Assembly (NCBI RefSeq): GCF_000687715.1
Contig: NZ_JHXD01000027.1
Location: forward strand, 1-37,160
Length of the DNA: 37,160 nt
Direction: 5' to 3'
Source: Xylanibacter ruminicola Ga6B6
GTDB lineage: Bacteria; Bacteroidota; Bacteroidia; Bacteroidales; Bacteroidaceae
In this document: positions 4,757-12,269 of the stretch, in pieces
Numbering within the stretch: position 1 is the first letter of the stretch
Layout of the letters: each line of letters starts with the position of its first letter
Made by a program: the position numbers and the translations under genes
The notes under the pieces: generated by a model
Database searches by the model: none
Told to the model about the DNA's origin: nothing
Seen by the model: the letters and a program-made list of their open reading frames with translations, nothing else

Positions 4757-7705
4757 TTATGGGTTATTTGATTGTAATAGGAATTGCAAAATGCCACGCA
4801 TAATGCTGTTACGCTTGGGTTCGTCCTTGATGCACTCGAAGGGGAATCCCATGGCGAACGACTTGTAATCGGTGCCGTTATAGGCTACCGAAGCGCTGTA
4901 ATCGTCGGCATACTTCATGGCCGAGAATGCGGGATAAACCGGCTCGATGATTTCGGGGTGCTGATCGGCATAGTGCTGCTCGTTCAGCTGGCGATGGAAG
5001 GTGAACTGCAGACCGAGACCGTTGATGGTATCGCGCTGCAGCGAGTCGGCATTCTGGCCCTGATAGGTTAGCTTGAGTATGTCGGCCAGATATTTGCGAT
5101 CTACGGGATCCTGCATGTCGCTGCCCAGGTAGGCGCCGCTAACCAGCAGCGAACCACCGCGCTTGGCAAACAAGCGGATATGCTCGCGCAGGATGGGCGA
5201 CATGAGCTGGTAGGGAACGAGCGAGTAGCCGTCGTTGCGTTGCAGACCGAGAATCACGTCCATCATCTCATAATTCTGAGGGTGTACCTCGTTATTGTCG
5301 AGTGCAGTCACCGAGCAGCTGGCCACGCGGTATTTGCGGGCTGTGGCGATGGCTGTAGCGTGGGTGCGGATATAGTCAAAATCGTTGCCAGCAATGAACT
5401 GGCCCTGCAGCGAGTCGTTGGTGTAGCCTAGACCATCGCGGCGCTCGCTACCCATCTTGCTCTTGTCCCAACCGGTCTGATAGCCTAGCCAACCAGCTGT
5501 GCGACCATAGGTAACGCCAGCATCGGTCTCAAGGTCGAAACCTTGTGAAACGGTGTTGTCAACTACCTGTGGGGCTGCCAAACGGGTAAAGCCGTTGACG
5601 ATGAGTACCGACTTCTGAGCCTCGGGCACATCGAATACCGAAACCACCTCACTGGGGAAACTCTCGCCGCCATCGTTAACGGCTGTGACGCGGAATGAGT
5701 ACAGCTTTTCGGGATCGACGGGGATGGTAACAGATGTTTCGGTGCCACCTTTGATATAGGTACCGTTATCGAAGCCGCTGCGACCTGTGGCTGTGTAAAC
5801 TACAAAGCCTGTGGGCTTGGCGGTGGGTTCGTATTCGTCGTAAACGGTGTGCCAGCTGATTCTGGCCTCGCCGCGACCTGTAAGCTCGGCCGACAGGCGA
5901 TCGGGTGCCAAGGGCTGTACCACGTATTTCTTGTGGTGCATGGCGCTGATGTAGCGTAACAGGGTTTTGTAGATGCTGCGTGCCAGGTCGAAACGGAAGT
6001 TAGGATCCTGACCCATGCGCATGTCGGCAAAGTTCTGATGCGACATGGTTTCGAGAATGGCGCTGGGCACCATGGGGCAACGGGTTTCGCTGTAGTTGCG
6101 ATCGTAGAGTTCGCGTGTGGGCCAGTTGCCGTATTTCTTTTTGATGTCGGCAGGGATAGAGTAGAGCAGTTCGTCGGCCAAGTCGCGTGATGCCAAGCGG
6201 GTAAGGCCCGAATTCAGAATGCTGTCGTTAAGATAGGTGGTGCACACGCTCAGGGTGCCTGTGTGGCTCTTGCCATCGCGGGTGTAGCCGGCATCGCTGT
6301 GAATGGCCAGCGAGAGTTCGATGGGCACATTCAAGCCTGTGGTATCGGGTACAAACACAGAGCCGCCAGCCAGGTGATTGGTCATATAGCTGCGCACGTT
6401 GATGTCGTCGCCATAATCGTCCTCGCCATCCTTGGTGCTGTACACCTCGTAAGGCATGCCTGCCCACTGGGCGTAGTAGCGTGCGGCTTCGAGGCAGCGG
6501 GGCAGTCCGCTCACGCCGCGACCACGATCGATGTTACCCATACCGCCGCCAAAGCGTACGGCATCGGCTGTTACCACACCGTGGTGGTGGCGACTCAGGT
6601 TGCTCAATGTTACGCAGTTGCGTGTGCTCTGACCTTGGTCGAAATAGAACGTCCCCAGGTAAACCCACGTTTTCTCGCCCATCGTCTGGTTGACGCGGAA
6701 CTCGGTAGGTATGCCTTGGTGCCACACGGTGTAGTGGGCATCGTCGATGCTCTTATCGGTGGTGTGATAGCTCACGTAAACGGCGTAGTTGCCACTCTCG
6801 GTGATGGCGGGCTTCCAGATGATTTCGCTCTGGCGCTTGGCGTTGTCGGTAGTGGGCGACTGGCGACTGGTACCTGCATTAAACGGGTTCTCAAAGTCTT
6901 CATAACTACCTGAATGCCAGGCAAAACCTGTTGTATTGTTCTTGCTCCACTGAAAGTGCCCGTTGGTCTCGGTGTAGCCTGATTCGGGGGTGTCGTTATC
7001 CACTATAAATTCGTTGCGCTGCCAGTCGCGTTCGCGTGGTGAGAACACGATGGCGCCTGCATTCTGCAGCATGGGGATGAGGTAGGGGATAACGATGGTT
7101 TGTGTAAAAAGGTCCTCGCGTGTGCCGAACAATGCGGGGCGCTGCCACTTCCACGTACTGTCTTTGACGTTGAAGTAGCGGCCATGGCTGGCCCAGAGCG
7201 AGATATGTCGGTTCTGTAAACCTTCGGTGATGGTGTAGGGGAGTGAGGCGTTGCGGACCCATGGACGACCGTGATAATCGATGTCGCCCCAGGTACGTGC
7301 TTTGTCTTTATGCTGGCGCAAGCGGTTGGGCACCAGCTGGCGCAAATCCCAGCCACCGGTTGTGATGGTGAGATTGTAATCCTGAACCGAATCGGGCAGC
7401 AATTCCTGAACCTCCTGATAGATGGTTTCGGCCAGGTCGTCGGTAAACAGCTGTTCGCCAAGATTATTGTTGGCGCTGATATCGACTGTGCGCAACGAGT
7501 CGTTAACCACCAGAGTCTTCAGGTGGAAAGTAGAGCGGATGCGTTGCTCATCGCTCTTGAAGTTCACAAAGTATCGGTCTATTTTATCCTTTAGCGATTT
7601 ATAGGGGTCGGGCGGTGTTTTAACCTTAGCTTTCCGAGCCGCATTGGCGGGCATGGCAGTCAGCAAGGCAAACACAGCCGCGAGTATGATACTTGTACGT
7701 TTCAT
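4757..7705 (-). CDS. Secreted amidase-like protein with inserted golvesin-type domain and FN3 domain
   Basis: The 982-aa product has a signal peptide (residues 1-22, cleavage near ANA-A). It looks like an N-acetylmuramoyl-L-alanine amidase (Amidase_3-type) split in two. The first part has ASHG (His174), Glu197 and the FSPRERD strand; the second has AIHSDAG (His469) and LETMSHQNFA (Glu552). These are the expected zinc ligands and catalytic Glu. Between them (about 240-385) is a beta-rich segment like the golvesin/xanthan-lyase type domain. An FN3 domain follows (about 620-690), and a C-terminal domain of unknown type to 982. Cleavage of peptidoglycan is therefore likely but not certain; similar Bacteroidales proteins are often labelled xanthan lyase. 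Its start overlaps the acyltransferase stop by 4 bp (ATGA), suggesting translational coupling. Confidence 0.72.
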   Translation of the reverse strand: MKRTSIILAAVFALLTAMPANAARKAKVKTPPDPYKSLKDKIDRYFVNFKSDEQRIRSTFHLKTLVVNDSLRTVDISANNNLGEQLFTDDLAETIYQEVQELLPDSVQDYNLTITTGGWDLRQLVPNRLRQHKDKARTWGDIDYHGRPWVRNASLPYTITEGLQNRHISLWASHGRYFNVKDSTWKWQRPALFGTREDLFTQTIVIPYLIPMLQNAGAIVFSPRERDWQRNEFIVDNDTPESGYTETNGHFQWSKNNTTGFAWHSGSYEDFENPFNAGTSRQSPTTDNAKRQSEIIWKPAITESGNYAVYVSYHTTDKSIDDAHYTVWHQGIPTEFRVNQTMGEKTWVYLGTFYFDQGQSTRNCVTLSNLSRHHHGVVTADAVRFGGGMGNIDRGRGVSGLPRCLEAARYYAQWAGMPYEVYSTKDGEDDYGDDINVRSYMTNHLAGGSVFVPDTTGLNVPIELSLAIHSDAGYTRDGKSHTGTLSVCTTYLNDSILNSGLTRLASRDLADELLYSIPADIKKKYGNWPTRELYDRNYSETRCPMVPSAILETMSHQNFADMRMGQDPNFRFDLARSIYKTLLRYISAMHHKKYVVQPLAPDRLSAELTGRGEARISWHTVYDEYEPTAKPTGFVVYTATGRSGFDNGTYIKGGTETSVTIPVDPEKLYSFRVTAVNDGGESFPSEVVSVFDVPEAQKSVLIVNGFTRLAAPQVVDNTVSQGFDLETDAGVTYGRTAGWLGYQTGWDKSKMGSERRDGLGYTNDSLQGQFIAGNDFDYIRTHATAIATARKYRVASCSVTALDNNEVHPQNYEMMDVILGLQRNDGYSLVPYQLMSPILREHIRLFAKRGGSLLVSGAYLGSDMQDPVDRKYLADILKLTYQGQNADSLQRDTINGLGLQFTFHRQLNEQHYADQHPEIIEPVYPAFSAMKYADDYSASVAYNGTDYKSFAMGFPFECIKDEPKRNSIMRGILQFLLQSNNP

Positions 7706-8274
7706 TGTTTGGTAATATCTCCTATCTCTCCTATCGAGAAATTCTCGGGCTTCTTGCCCTTGAAATCCTTAAAATATAATTTTATTTCCCGCATGTCGGC
7801 CTCAAGGTCGCCTGTGGGGATGATGGTTTTTGTACATTGAATCAGTTTGCGTTCATAATCCACCCCATATAATAAAATAGGTATGCCCGCCTTAAGTGCG
7901 ATGAAGTAGAAACCTTTTTTCCACTCATCCACGCGACTGCGGGTGCCCTCGGGGGTAATACAAAGTTTGAACTGAGAAACCGACTTGGCTGTATCGGCCA
8001 TCGCATCGGTCATGCTCATTTTTTTCTGTCGGAACACAGGTATACCGCCCATACTACGGAAAATAGGGCCAAACGGCCAGAAGAACCATTCCTTCTTCAT
8101 CAGGAAGTTAATCTTCATGCCCTCGGCTCTACTGTAAAGCTGCCCAAGCAAAAAGTCCCAGTTACTGGTGTGGGGCGCTAAACAGATAATGAACTTTTCG
8201 GGGTGGTTTTCGGTTACTACCTTCTGCCACCCCATGCGTTTGTACAGAATCCATCTGCAAAGTGATTTTAGCAT
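7702..8274 (-). CDS. PlsC-like 1-acylglycerol-3-phosphate acyltransferase family protein
   Basis: This 190-aa protein carries the acyltransferase block I motif HTSNWD (H-x4-D) and block III motif TPEGTRS, with a typical glycine-containing block II around SMGGIPVFR. Enzymes of this family transfer an acyl chain from acyl-ACP or acyl-CoA to a lysophospholipid or similar acceptor at the inner membrane face. At 190 aa it is shorter than classic PlsC (about 240 aa) and lacks a clear N-terminal membrane span, as is common for the Bacteroidales paralogues of this size, so the acceptor may be another lipid such as an ornithine or glycine lipid. It is 12 bp downstream of the 88-aa gene and coupled to the amidase. 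Confidence 0.82.
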   Translation of the reverse strand: MLKSLCRWILYKRMGWQKVVTENHPEKFIICLAPHTSNWDFLLGQLYSRAEGMKINFLMKKEWFFWPFGPIFRSMGGIPVFRQKKMSMTDAMADTAKSVSQFKLCITPEGTRSRVDEWKKGFYFIALKAGIPILLYGVDYERKLIQCTKTIIPTGDLEADMREIKLYFKDFKGKKPENFSIGEIGDITKQ

Positions 8275-8286
8275 TGCAGTAAGGAA

Positions 8287-8553
8287 TTACGCGTTAAGCT
8301 GATCAACAATCTCCTGTGCTTCAGCGGTAAATTTATCGCGCAGGTCCTTATAATATGCCTGTACATCCATTCCTGGCTCTGGGTGTGAAATACGACTGAT
8401 GTAGTTAGCACGGAGCATGATTACAGAACGAATCAGAGCGTCATCGTTTTCCATGTTTCTATCATTACCATACAATGAGAGCGCTACAGCCTCGGCAAAA
8501 ATCTCGTCACAGATTGCATTGATGCTTTTCTTAAGAGTTCTTTTGTTCATCAT
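8287..8553 (-). CDS. Hypothetical protein, 88 aa; first gene of the minus-strand operon
   Basis: I recognise no domain. The product is a small helical protein with an acidic middle, no signal peptide and no membrane span. The start is either 8553 or the adjacent Met at 8550. It sits about 50 bp downstream of a good -7 box (8606-8614). The leader contains an AGGAGGGG run that can pair in a CCCC/GGGG hairpin (8571-8585) but is about 17 nt from the start codon, too far for normal ribosome binding. Confidence 0.78.
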   Translation of the reverse strand: MMNKRTLKKSINAICDEIFAEAVALSLYGNDRNMENDDALIRSVIMLRANYISRISHPEPGMDVQAYYKDLRDKFTAEAQEIVDQLNA

Positions 8554-8605
8554 AATTATTTCGTTTAAATCCCCTCCTTTTGGGGTGTTTTGTTATATTC
8601 ATAAA

Positions 8606-8636
8606 GCAAAGTTAGAAAAAAAAACTGAGATAACAA
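8606..8636 (-). promoter_or_regulatory. Promoter of the minus-strand operon (8553 to 1627)
   Basis: The minus strand reads TAACTTTGC at 8606-8614, and TTG at 8634-8636 lies 19 nt upstream as the -33 element. It points at the 88-aa gene and probably drives all six genes. Confidence 0.75.
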
Positions 8637-8709
8637 GTGTTTTACACCAAAAAAATATTAAAATGCCAAAAATACATCGATTTCTTTCGTATTTCTTACA
8701 AAAATTCAC

Positions 8710-8718
8710 TAATTTTGC
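8710..8718 (+). promoter_or_regulatory. -7 box upstream of the PPi-phosphofructokinase gene
   Basis: TAATTTTGC fits TAnnTTTGC and lies 43 nt before the start codon. The -33 element is weak (no TTTG at the right distance). It faces away from the box at 8606-8614 with 95 bp between the two. Confidence 0.7.
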
Positions 8719-8761
8719 GGCTCAGAAAACAATTACTCATTAATTTATAAGGAATAATAAT

Positions 8762-10399
8762 ATGGAAAAAAGTGCATTGCAGATGGCGAGAGCCGCTTAT
8801 CAGCCTAAGTTGCCTAAGGCACTTCAGGGTGCAGTAAAAGTTAAGGAGGGTGCCGCTACACAGAGTGTAGGCGACCAGGAGGAGATCAAGAAGCTCTTCC
8901 CTAACACTTATGGTATGCCTATCGTAGAGTTTGAGCCCGCTACCGAGGCTAACAACACCAAGATGAACGTAGGTATCATCCTCTCAGGCGGTCAGGCTCC
9001 TGGCGGTCACAATGTGATTACTGGTCTCTTCGATCAGATCAAGAAGCTGAACCCCGAGAACCGTCTCTTCGGTTTCATCCTGGGCCCTGGTGGTCTGGTA
9101 GATCACAACTACATGGAGCTCACTGCAGATATTATCGACGAGTATCGTAACACTGGTGGTTTCGATATGATCGGTTCTGGTCGTACTAAGCTTGAGAAGG
9201 TTGACCAGTTTGAGAAGGGCCTCGAGATTATCCGCGAGTTGAACATCAAGGCTATCGTTATTATCGGTGGTGACGACTCTAACACCAACGCTTGTGTACT
9301 GGCTGAGTACTATGCTGCTAAGAACTACGGCGTACAGGTAATCGGTTGTCCTAAGACTATCGACGGTGACCTGAAGAACGATCAGATTGAGACTTCATTC
9401 GGTTTCGATACAGCTTGTAAGACATACTCTGAGCTGATTGGTAACATTGAGCGCGACTGTAACTCAGCACGTAAGTACTGGCACTTCATTAAGGTAATGG
9501 GTCGCTCAGCATCTCACATCGCTCTGGAGTGCGCCCTGCAGACTCAGCCAAATATCTGTCTCGTTTCTGAGGAGATCGAGCAGAAGGGTATGAGCCTCGA
9601 CGATATCGTAACATACATCGCTAACGCTGTTTGCCAGCGTGCTGCTGATGGTAACAACTTCGGTACTGTTATCATCCCTGAGGGTGTTATCGAGTTCATT
9701 CCTGCTATCAAGAAGCTGATTGCTCAGCTGAACGACGTTCTGGCTATGCCAGAGGCTAAGGAGCTGGATCGTCACGAGTCGATCGACTTCGTTAAGGCTC
9801 ACCTGACTGATGAGAATCTTGCTGTATTCAACAGCCTGCCTACAGGTGTTGCTCGTCAGCTGGCTCTCGACCGCGACCCACACGGAAACGTACAGGTATC
9901 TCTGATCGAGACCGAGAAGCTGCTCTCTACAATGGTAGCTCAGAAGCTCGAGAAGATGAAGAAGGAAGGCAAGTACACTGGTAAGTTCTCAGCTCAGCAC
10001 CACTTCTTCGGTTACGAGGGACGTTGCGCTGCTCCTTCTAACTTCGATGCTGACTACTGCTATGCTCTTGGTACATCAGCTGCCCAGCTGATTGCTAACG
10101 GCAAGACCGGTTACATGGCTATCGTTAAGAACACAACAGCTCCTGCTGAGCAGTGGATTGCTGGTGGTGTGCCCATCACAATGATGATGAACATGGAGAA
10201 GCGTGCTGGTGAGATGAAGCCAGTTATTCGTAAGGCTCTCGTTGAGCTCGACGGCGCTCCTTTCAAGACCTTCGCTGCACAGCGTGATCGTTGGGCTCGC
10301 GAAACCGCTTATGTATATCCTGGTCCAATCCAGTACTGGGGTCCAACAGAGGTTTGCGATCAGCCAACCCGTACACTTGCTCTTGAGCAGGGTAAGTAA
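8762..10399 (+). CDS. pfp: Diphosphate--fructose-6-phosphate 1-phosphotransferase (PPi-PFK)
   Basis: This 545-aa enzyme phosphorylates fructose 6-phosphate with pyrophosphate in the cytosol, a reversible step of glycolysis. Family motifs are clear: GGDDSNTNA (169-177), where the second Asp after GGD marks PPi use (ATP enzymes have Gly), and PKTIDGDL (197-204) with the catalytic Asp; [10 protein letters not shown] follows. The length is that of the long PPi-PFK class also found in plants and spirochaetes. Codon choice is strongly biased to what looks like a highly expressed set (GGT, CGT, CTG, AAG). It has its own promoter and is followed by a long hairpin, so it is probably transcribed alone. 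Confidence 0.95.
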   Translation: MEKSALQMARAAYQPKLPKALQGAVKVKEGAATQSVGDQEEIKKLFPNTYGMPIVEFEPATEANNTKMNVGIILSGGQAPGGHNVITGLFDQIKKLNPENRLFGFILGPGGLVDHNYMELTADIIDEYRNTGGFDMIGSGRTKLEKVDQFEKGLEIIRELNIKAIVIIGGDDSNTNACVLAEYYAAKNYGVQVIGCPKTIDGDLKNDQIETSFGFDTACKTYSELIGNIERDCNSARKYWHFIKVMGRSASHIALECALQTQPNICLVSEEIEQKGMSLDDIVTYIANAVCQRAADGNNFGTVIIPEGVIEFIPAIKKLIAQLNDVLAMPEAKELDRHESIDFVKAHLTDENLAVFNSLPTGVARQLALDRDPHGNVQVSLIETEKLLSTMVAQKLEKMKKEGKYTGKFSAQHHFFGYEGRCAAPSNFDADYCYALGTSAAQLIANGKTGYMAIVKNTTAPAEQWIAGGVPITMMMNMEKRAGEMKPVIRKALVELDGAPFKTFAAQRDRWARETAYVYPGPIQYWGPTEVCDQPTRTLALEQGK

Positions 10400-10410
10400 T
10401 TAATTTATTA

Positions 10411-10476
10411 GGCGCGAATTACGCGAATTATCACGAATTATTATATTTATTCGCGTAAATTCGTGTAATTCGTGCC
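10411..10476 (+). terminator. CGAATTA-repeat hairpin, likely terminator of pfp (element copy 1)
   Basis: The left arm starting at 10411 pairs with the right arm ending at 10476 over 19 consecutive positions, two of them G-U in RNA, and then again after a short mismatch. Each arm contains the unit CGAATTA or its complement three times. The hairpin is followed by CTTTT/TTTTT-like runs (TTTTCTTTTTC). A related element is at 12181-12245, so this is a repeated intergenic sequence that may serve as a terminator. Confidence 0.7.
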
Positions 10477-10491
10477 TTTTCTTTTTCGTTG

Positions 10492-11388
10492 ATGCCAAAG
10501 CGCCGAGTTGTTCGTAGAAAAGGGGTAGGTACTACCCGCACTTACCATGGTCCACGTGGCCATCGTAAGCCCGGATTCTTTGTCCGTATTCTACAACATA
10601 TGCCCGGGTGGGCATATTGGGTAGGCGGTGGTGCTGTGGTGGCGGTATACGTTTACTTTTTCTATTATTTCTTTGTGAGTCCGTTCGGATTCCGTTGGCG
10701 TGCCCTTTATGGCGACGTGAGCTATCCCGAGGGCTACGAGATTCATGGTATTGATATCAGTCATCATCAGGGACGTATCAACTGGGATGAGCTGAAGGAT
10801 AACGGCACCATTAATCATTGTCCCATCCGTTTTGTGATGATTAAGGCTACCGAAGGCGCGACACGTACCGACGAGAATTTCCGTGATAATTTCTATCAGG
10901 CTCGTGAAAATGGTTTTACCCGTGGTGCCTACCATTTCTACAGCGTTCACACACCTGCCGAACAGCAGGCTTACCATTTTATCAGCACCGTGAAACTGGA
11001 GAACGGCGACCTGCCACCAGTGCTGGACGTGGAGCATAAGCCCAAGGAGCAGACCGATGCGCAGTTTAAGAAATCGGTGCTGCAGTGGCTGAATATCGTT
11101 GAGAAGCACTATCAGGTAAAGCCCATCATCTATACCTATTTTAAATTTAAGACGCGCTATCTTAACGATCCCGTGTTTGATGAGTATCCTTACTGGATAG
11201 CGCATTACTATGTGGATTCGCTGGAATACCAGGGACCTTGGAAATTCTGGCAGCATACCGATGTGGGGCGATTGCCAGGTATTAAAGGTAATGTTGACTT
11301 TAATATCTACAATGGCTCGTATTACGACCTGCGCCAAATGACTCTTGGCTCGCAAGAGACGATTGGCGAAAAAGCATACCGCGAATAA
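10492..11388 (+). CDS. GH25-family lysozyme, membrane-anchored
   Basis: The 298-aa product begins with a basic N-terminus (MPKRRVVRRK) and a single membrane span at about 38-64, followed by a GH25 catalytic domain on the outer side. Motifs are GIDISHHQG (catalytic Asp region), VMIKATEG, LPPVLDVEHK (Asp-x-Glu pair) and YPYWIAHYY. GH25 enzymes hydrolyse the MurNAc-GlcNAc bond of peptidoglycan. I use the ATG at 10492 rather than the TTG one codon upstream. It lies just after the pfp hairpin with no clear promoter of its own, and converges with the TrmH gene 9 bp away. Confidence 0.88.
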   Translation: MPKRRVVRRKGVGTTRTYHGPRGHRKPGFFVRILQHMPGWAYWVGGGAVVAVYVYFFYYFFVSPFGFRWRALYGDVSYPEGYEIHGIDISHHQGRINWDELKDNGTINHCPIRFVMIKATEGATRTDENFRDNFYQARENGFTRGAYHFYSVHTPAEQQAYHFISTVKLENGDLPPVLDVEHKPKEQTDAQFKKSVLQWLNIVEKHYQVKPIIYTYFKFKTRYLNDPVFDEYPYWIAHYYVDSLEYQGPWKFWQHTDVGRLPGIKGNVDFNIYNGSYYDLRQMTLGSQETIGEKAYRE

Positions 11389-11397
11389 GTTTTTTTG

Positions 11398-12138
11398 TTA
11401 TCCCCTGCGGCGGAATTCGGAGCAGGTGATAGCGGTGGCAATGGCTACATTCAGGCTATCGGCAGTTGGTCCTTTATGGAAATCGGGAATCAGTAGTTTG
11501 TGGGTAACACGTGCACGTACGGCATCGCTGATACCATTACCCTCGTTGCCCATCACAATTAGTCCTTGTTGTGACAACTGCTGCGTGTAGATGTTCTCGC
11601 CATCCAGAAAGGTACCGTAAACGGAAAAATCCTTGGGCAGCGAATCAAGTAGTTGCATGGTGTCTATATATATAAGGTGTACGCGGGCAATCGAACCCAT
11701 GGTGGCTTGAACCACTTTGGGGTTCCACGCATCTACCGTACCCTCGCTACAGAAAATGGTGTCGATACCAAACCAGTCGGCAATACGGATGATGGTGCCC
11801 AGGTTGCCGGGGTCCTGAACGTTGTCGAGCAGGATTGATAGCTTCTGGGTGTTAGGTGTTTGGTGTTGGTGAGTAGGGATGGGGAAGAGTGCGAGCACCT
11901 GCTGGGGGTGCTGCTGCAGAGAGAGTTTGGTAAGCTCATCGTTGGTAACTTCGATGGCATCGGCAACAGGGTTGACAGCTATCCATTCGGCAGTAGCAAA
12001 CAGCTGCTTGGGGGAATAGCCGGCTTTCAGTAAGTCGCCCACAACCTTATGACCTTCGGCAATAAAAAGGCCCTCTTGTTTGCGAAACTTCTTCAACTCA
12101 AGTTGGTGTACGAATTTAATCTGATTCTTGCTTATCAT
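11398..12138 (-). CDS. TrmH/SpoU-family RNA 2'-O-methyltransferase
   Basis: This 246-aa protein has the three SPOUT motifs: DPGNLGTIIR (109-118), VMGNEGNGIS (195-204) and ADSLNVAIATAI (226-237), which form the knotted S-adenosylmethionine site. The N-terminal 80 residues are the SpoU substrate-binding region (FIAEGHKVV). The family methylates the 2'-OH of rRNA or tRNA; the exact nucleotide cannot be read from sequence. A -7 box at 12161-12169 suggests a leader of about 20 nt. The C-terminus is 9 bp from the convergent lysozyme gene. Confidence 0.9.
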   Translation of the reverse strand: MISKNQIKFVHQLELKKFRKQEGLFIAEGHKVVGDLLKAGYSPKQLFATAEWIAVNPVADAIEVTNDELTKLSLQQHPQQVLALFPIPTHQHQTPNTQKLSILLDNVQDPGNLGTIIRIADWFGIDTIFCSEGTVDAWNPKVVQATMGSIARVHLIYIDTMQLLDSLPKDFSVYGTFLDGENIYTQQLSQQGLIVMGNEGNGISDAVRARVTHKLLIPDFHKGPTADSLNVAIATAITCSEFRRRG

Positions 12139-12160
12139 ACTCTGTTCATCTGATTTTTGT

Positions 12161-12169
12161 GCAAAGTTA
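12161..12169 (-). promoter_or_regulatory. -7 box of the TrmH-family gene
   Basis: The minus strand reads TAACTTTGC, an exact TAnnTTTGC match, 22 nt before the start codon. It faces away from the TamL box with 85 bp between. Confidence 0.75.
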
Positions 12170-12180
12170 CAGGTTTTTAA

Positions 12181-12245
12181 GCATGAATTGCGCGAATTAG
12201 CTGAATTTTTTTATTATTTCGTGTTAATTCGTGCCATTCGTGCCG
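12181..12245. repeat. CGAATTA-repeat inverted repeat (element copy 2)
   Basis: This is an imperfect palindrome built from GCGCGAATTAGC on the left and CGTGTTAATTCGTGCC on the right, closely resembling the element at 10411-10476. It is followed on the plus strand by GTTTTTTTATT. Unlike copy 1 it lies between two divergent promoters, so a terminator role is not obvious. Confidence 0.6.
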
Positions 12246-12254
12246 TTTTTTTAT

Positions 12255-12263
12255 TAATTTTGC
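12255..12263 (+). promoter_or_regulatory. -7 box of the tamL gene
   Basis: TAATTTTGC fits the consensus. The start codon follows only 6 nt after the box, so the transcript would begin at or within a few bases of the ATG. Confidence 0.65.
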
Positions 12264-12269
12264 GCCAAA

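Noticed and set aside
6263..6913. 216-aa ORF on the plus strand opposite the amidase-like gene
   Set aside because: It is a mirror of a well-supported secreted protein gene, with low-complexity composition typical of antisense frames.
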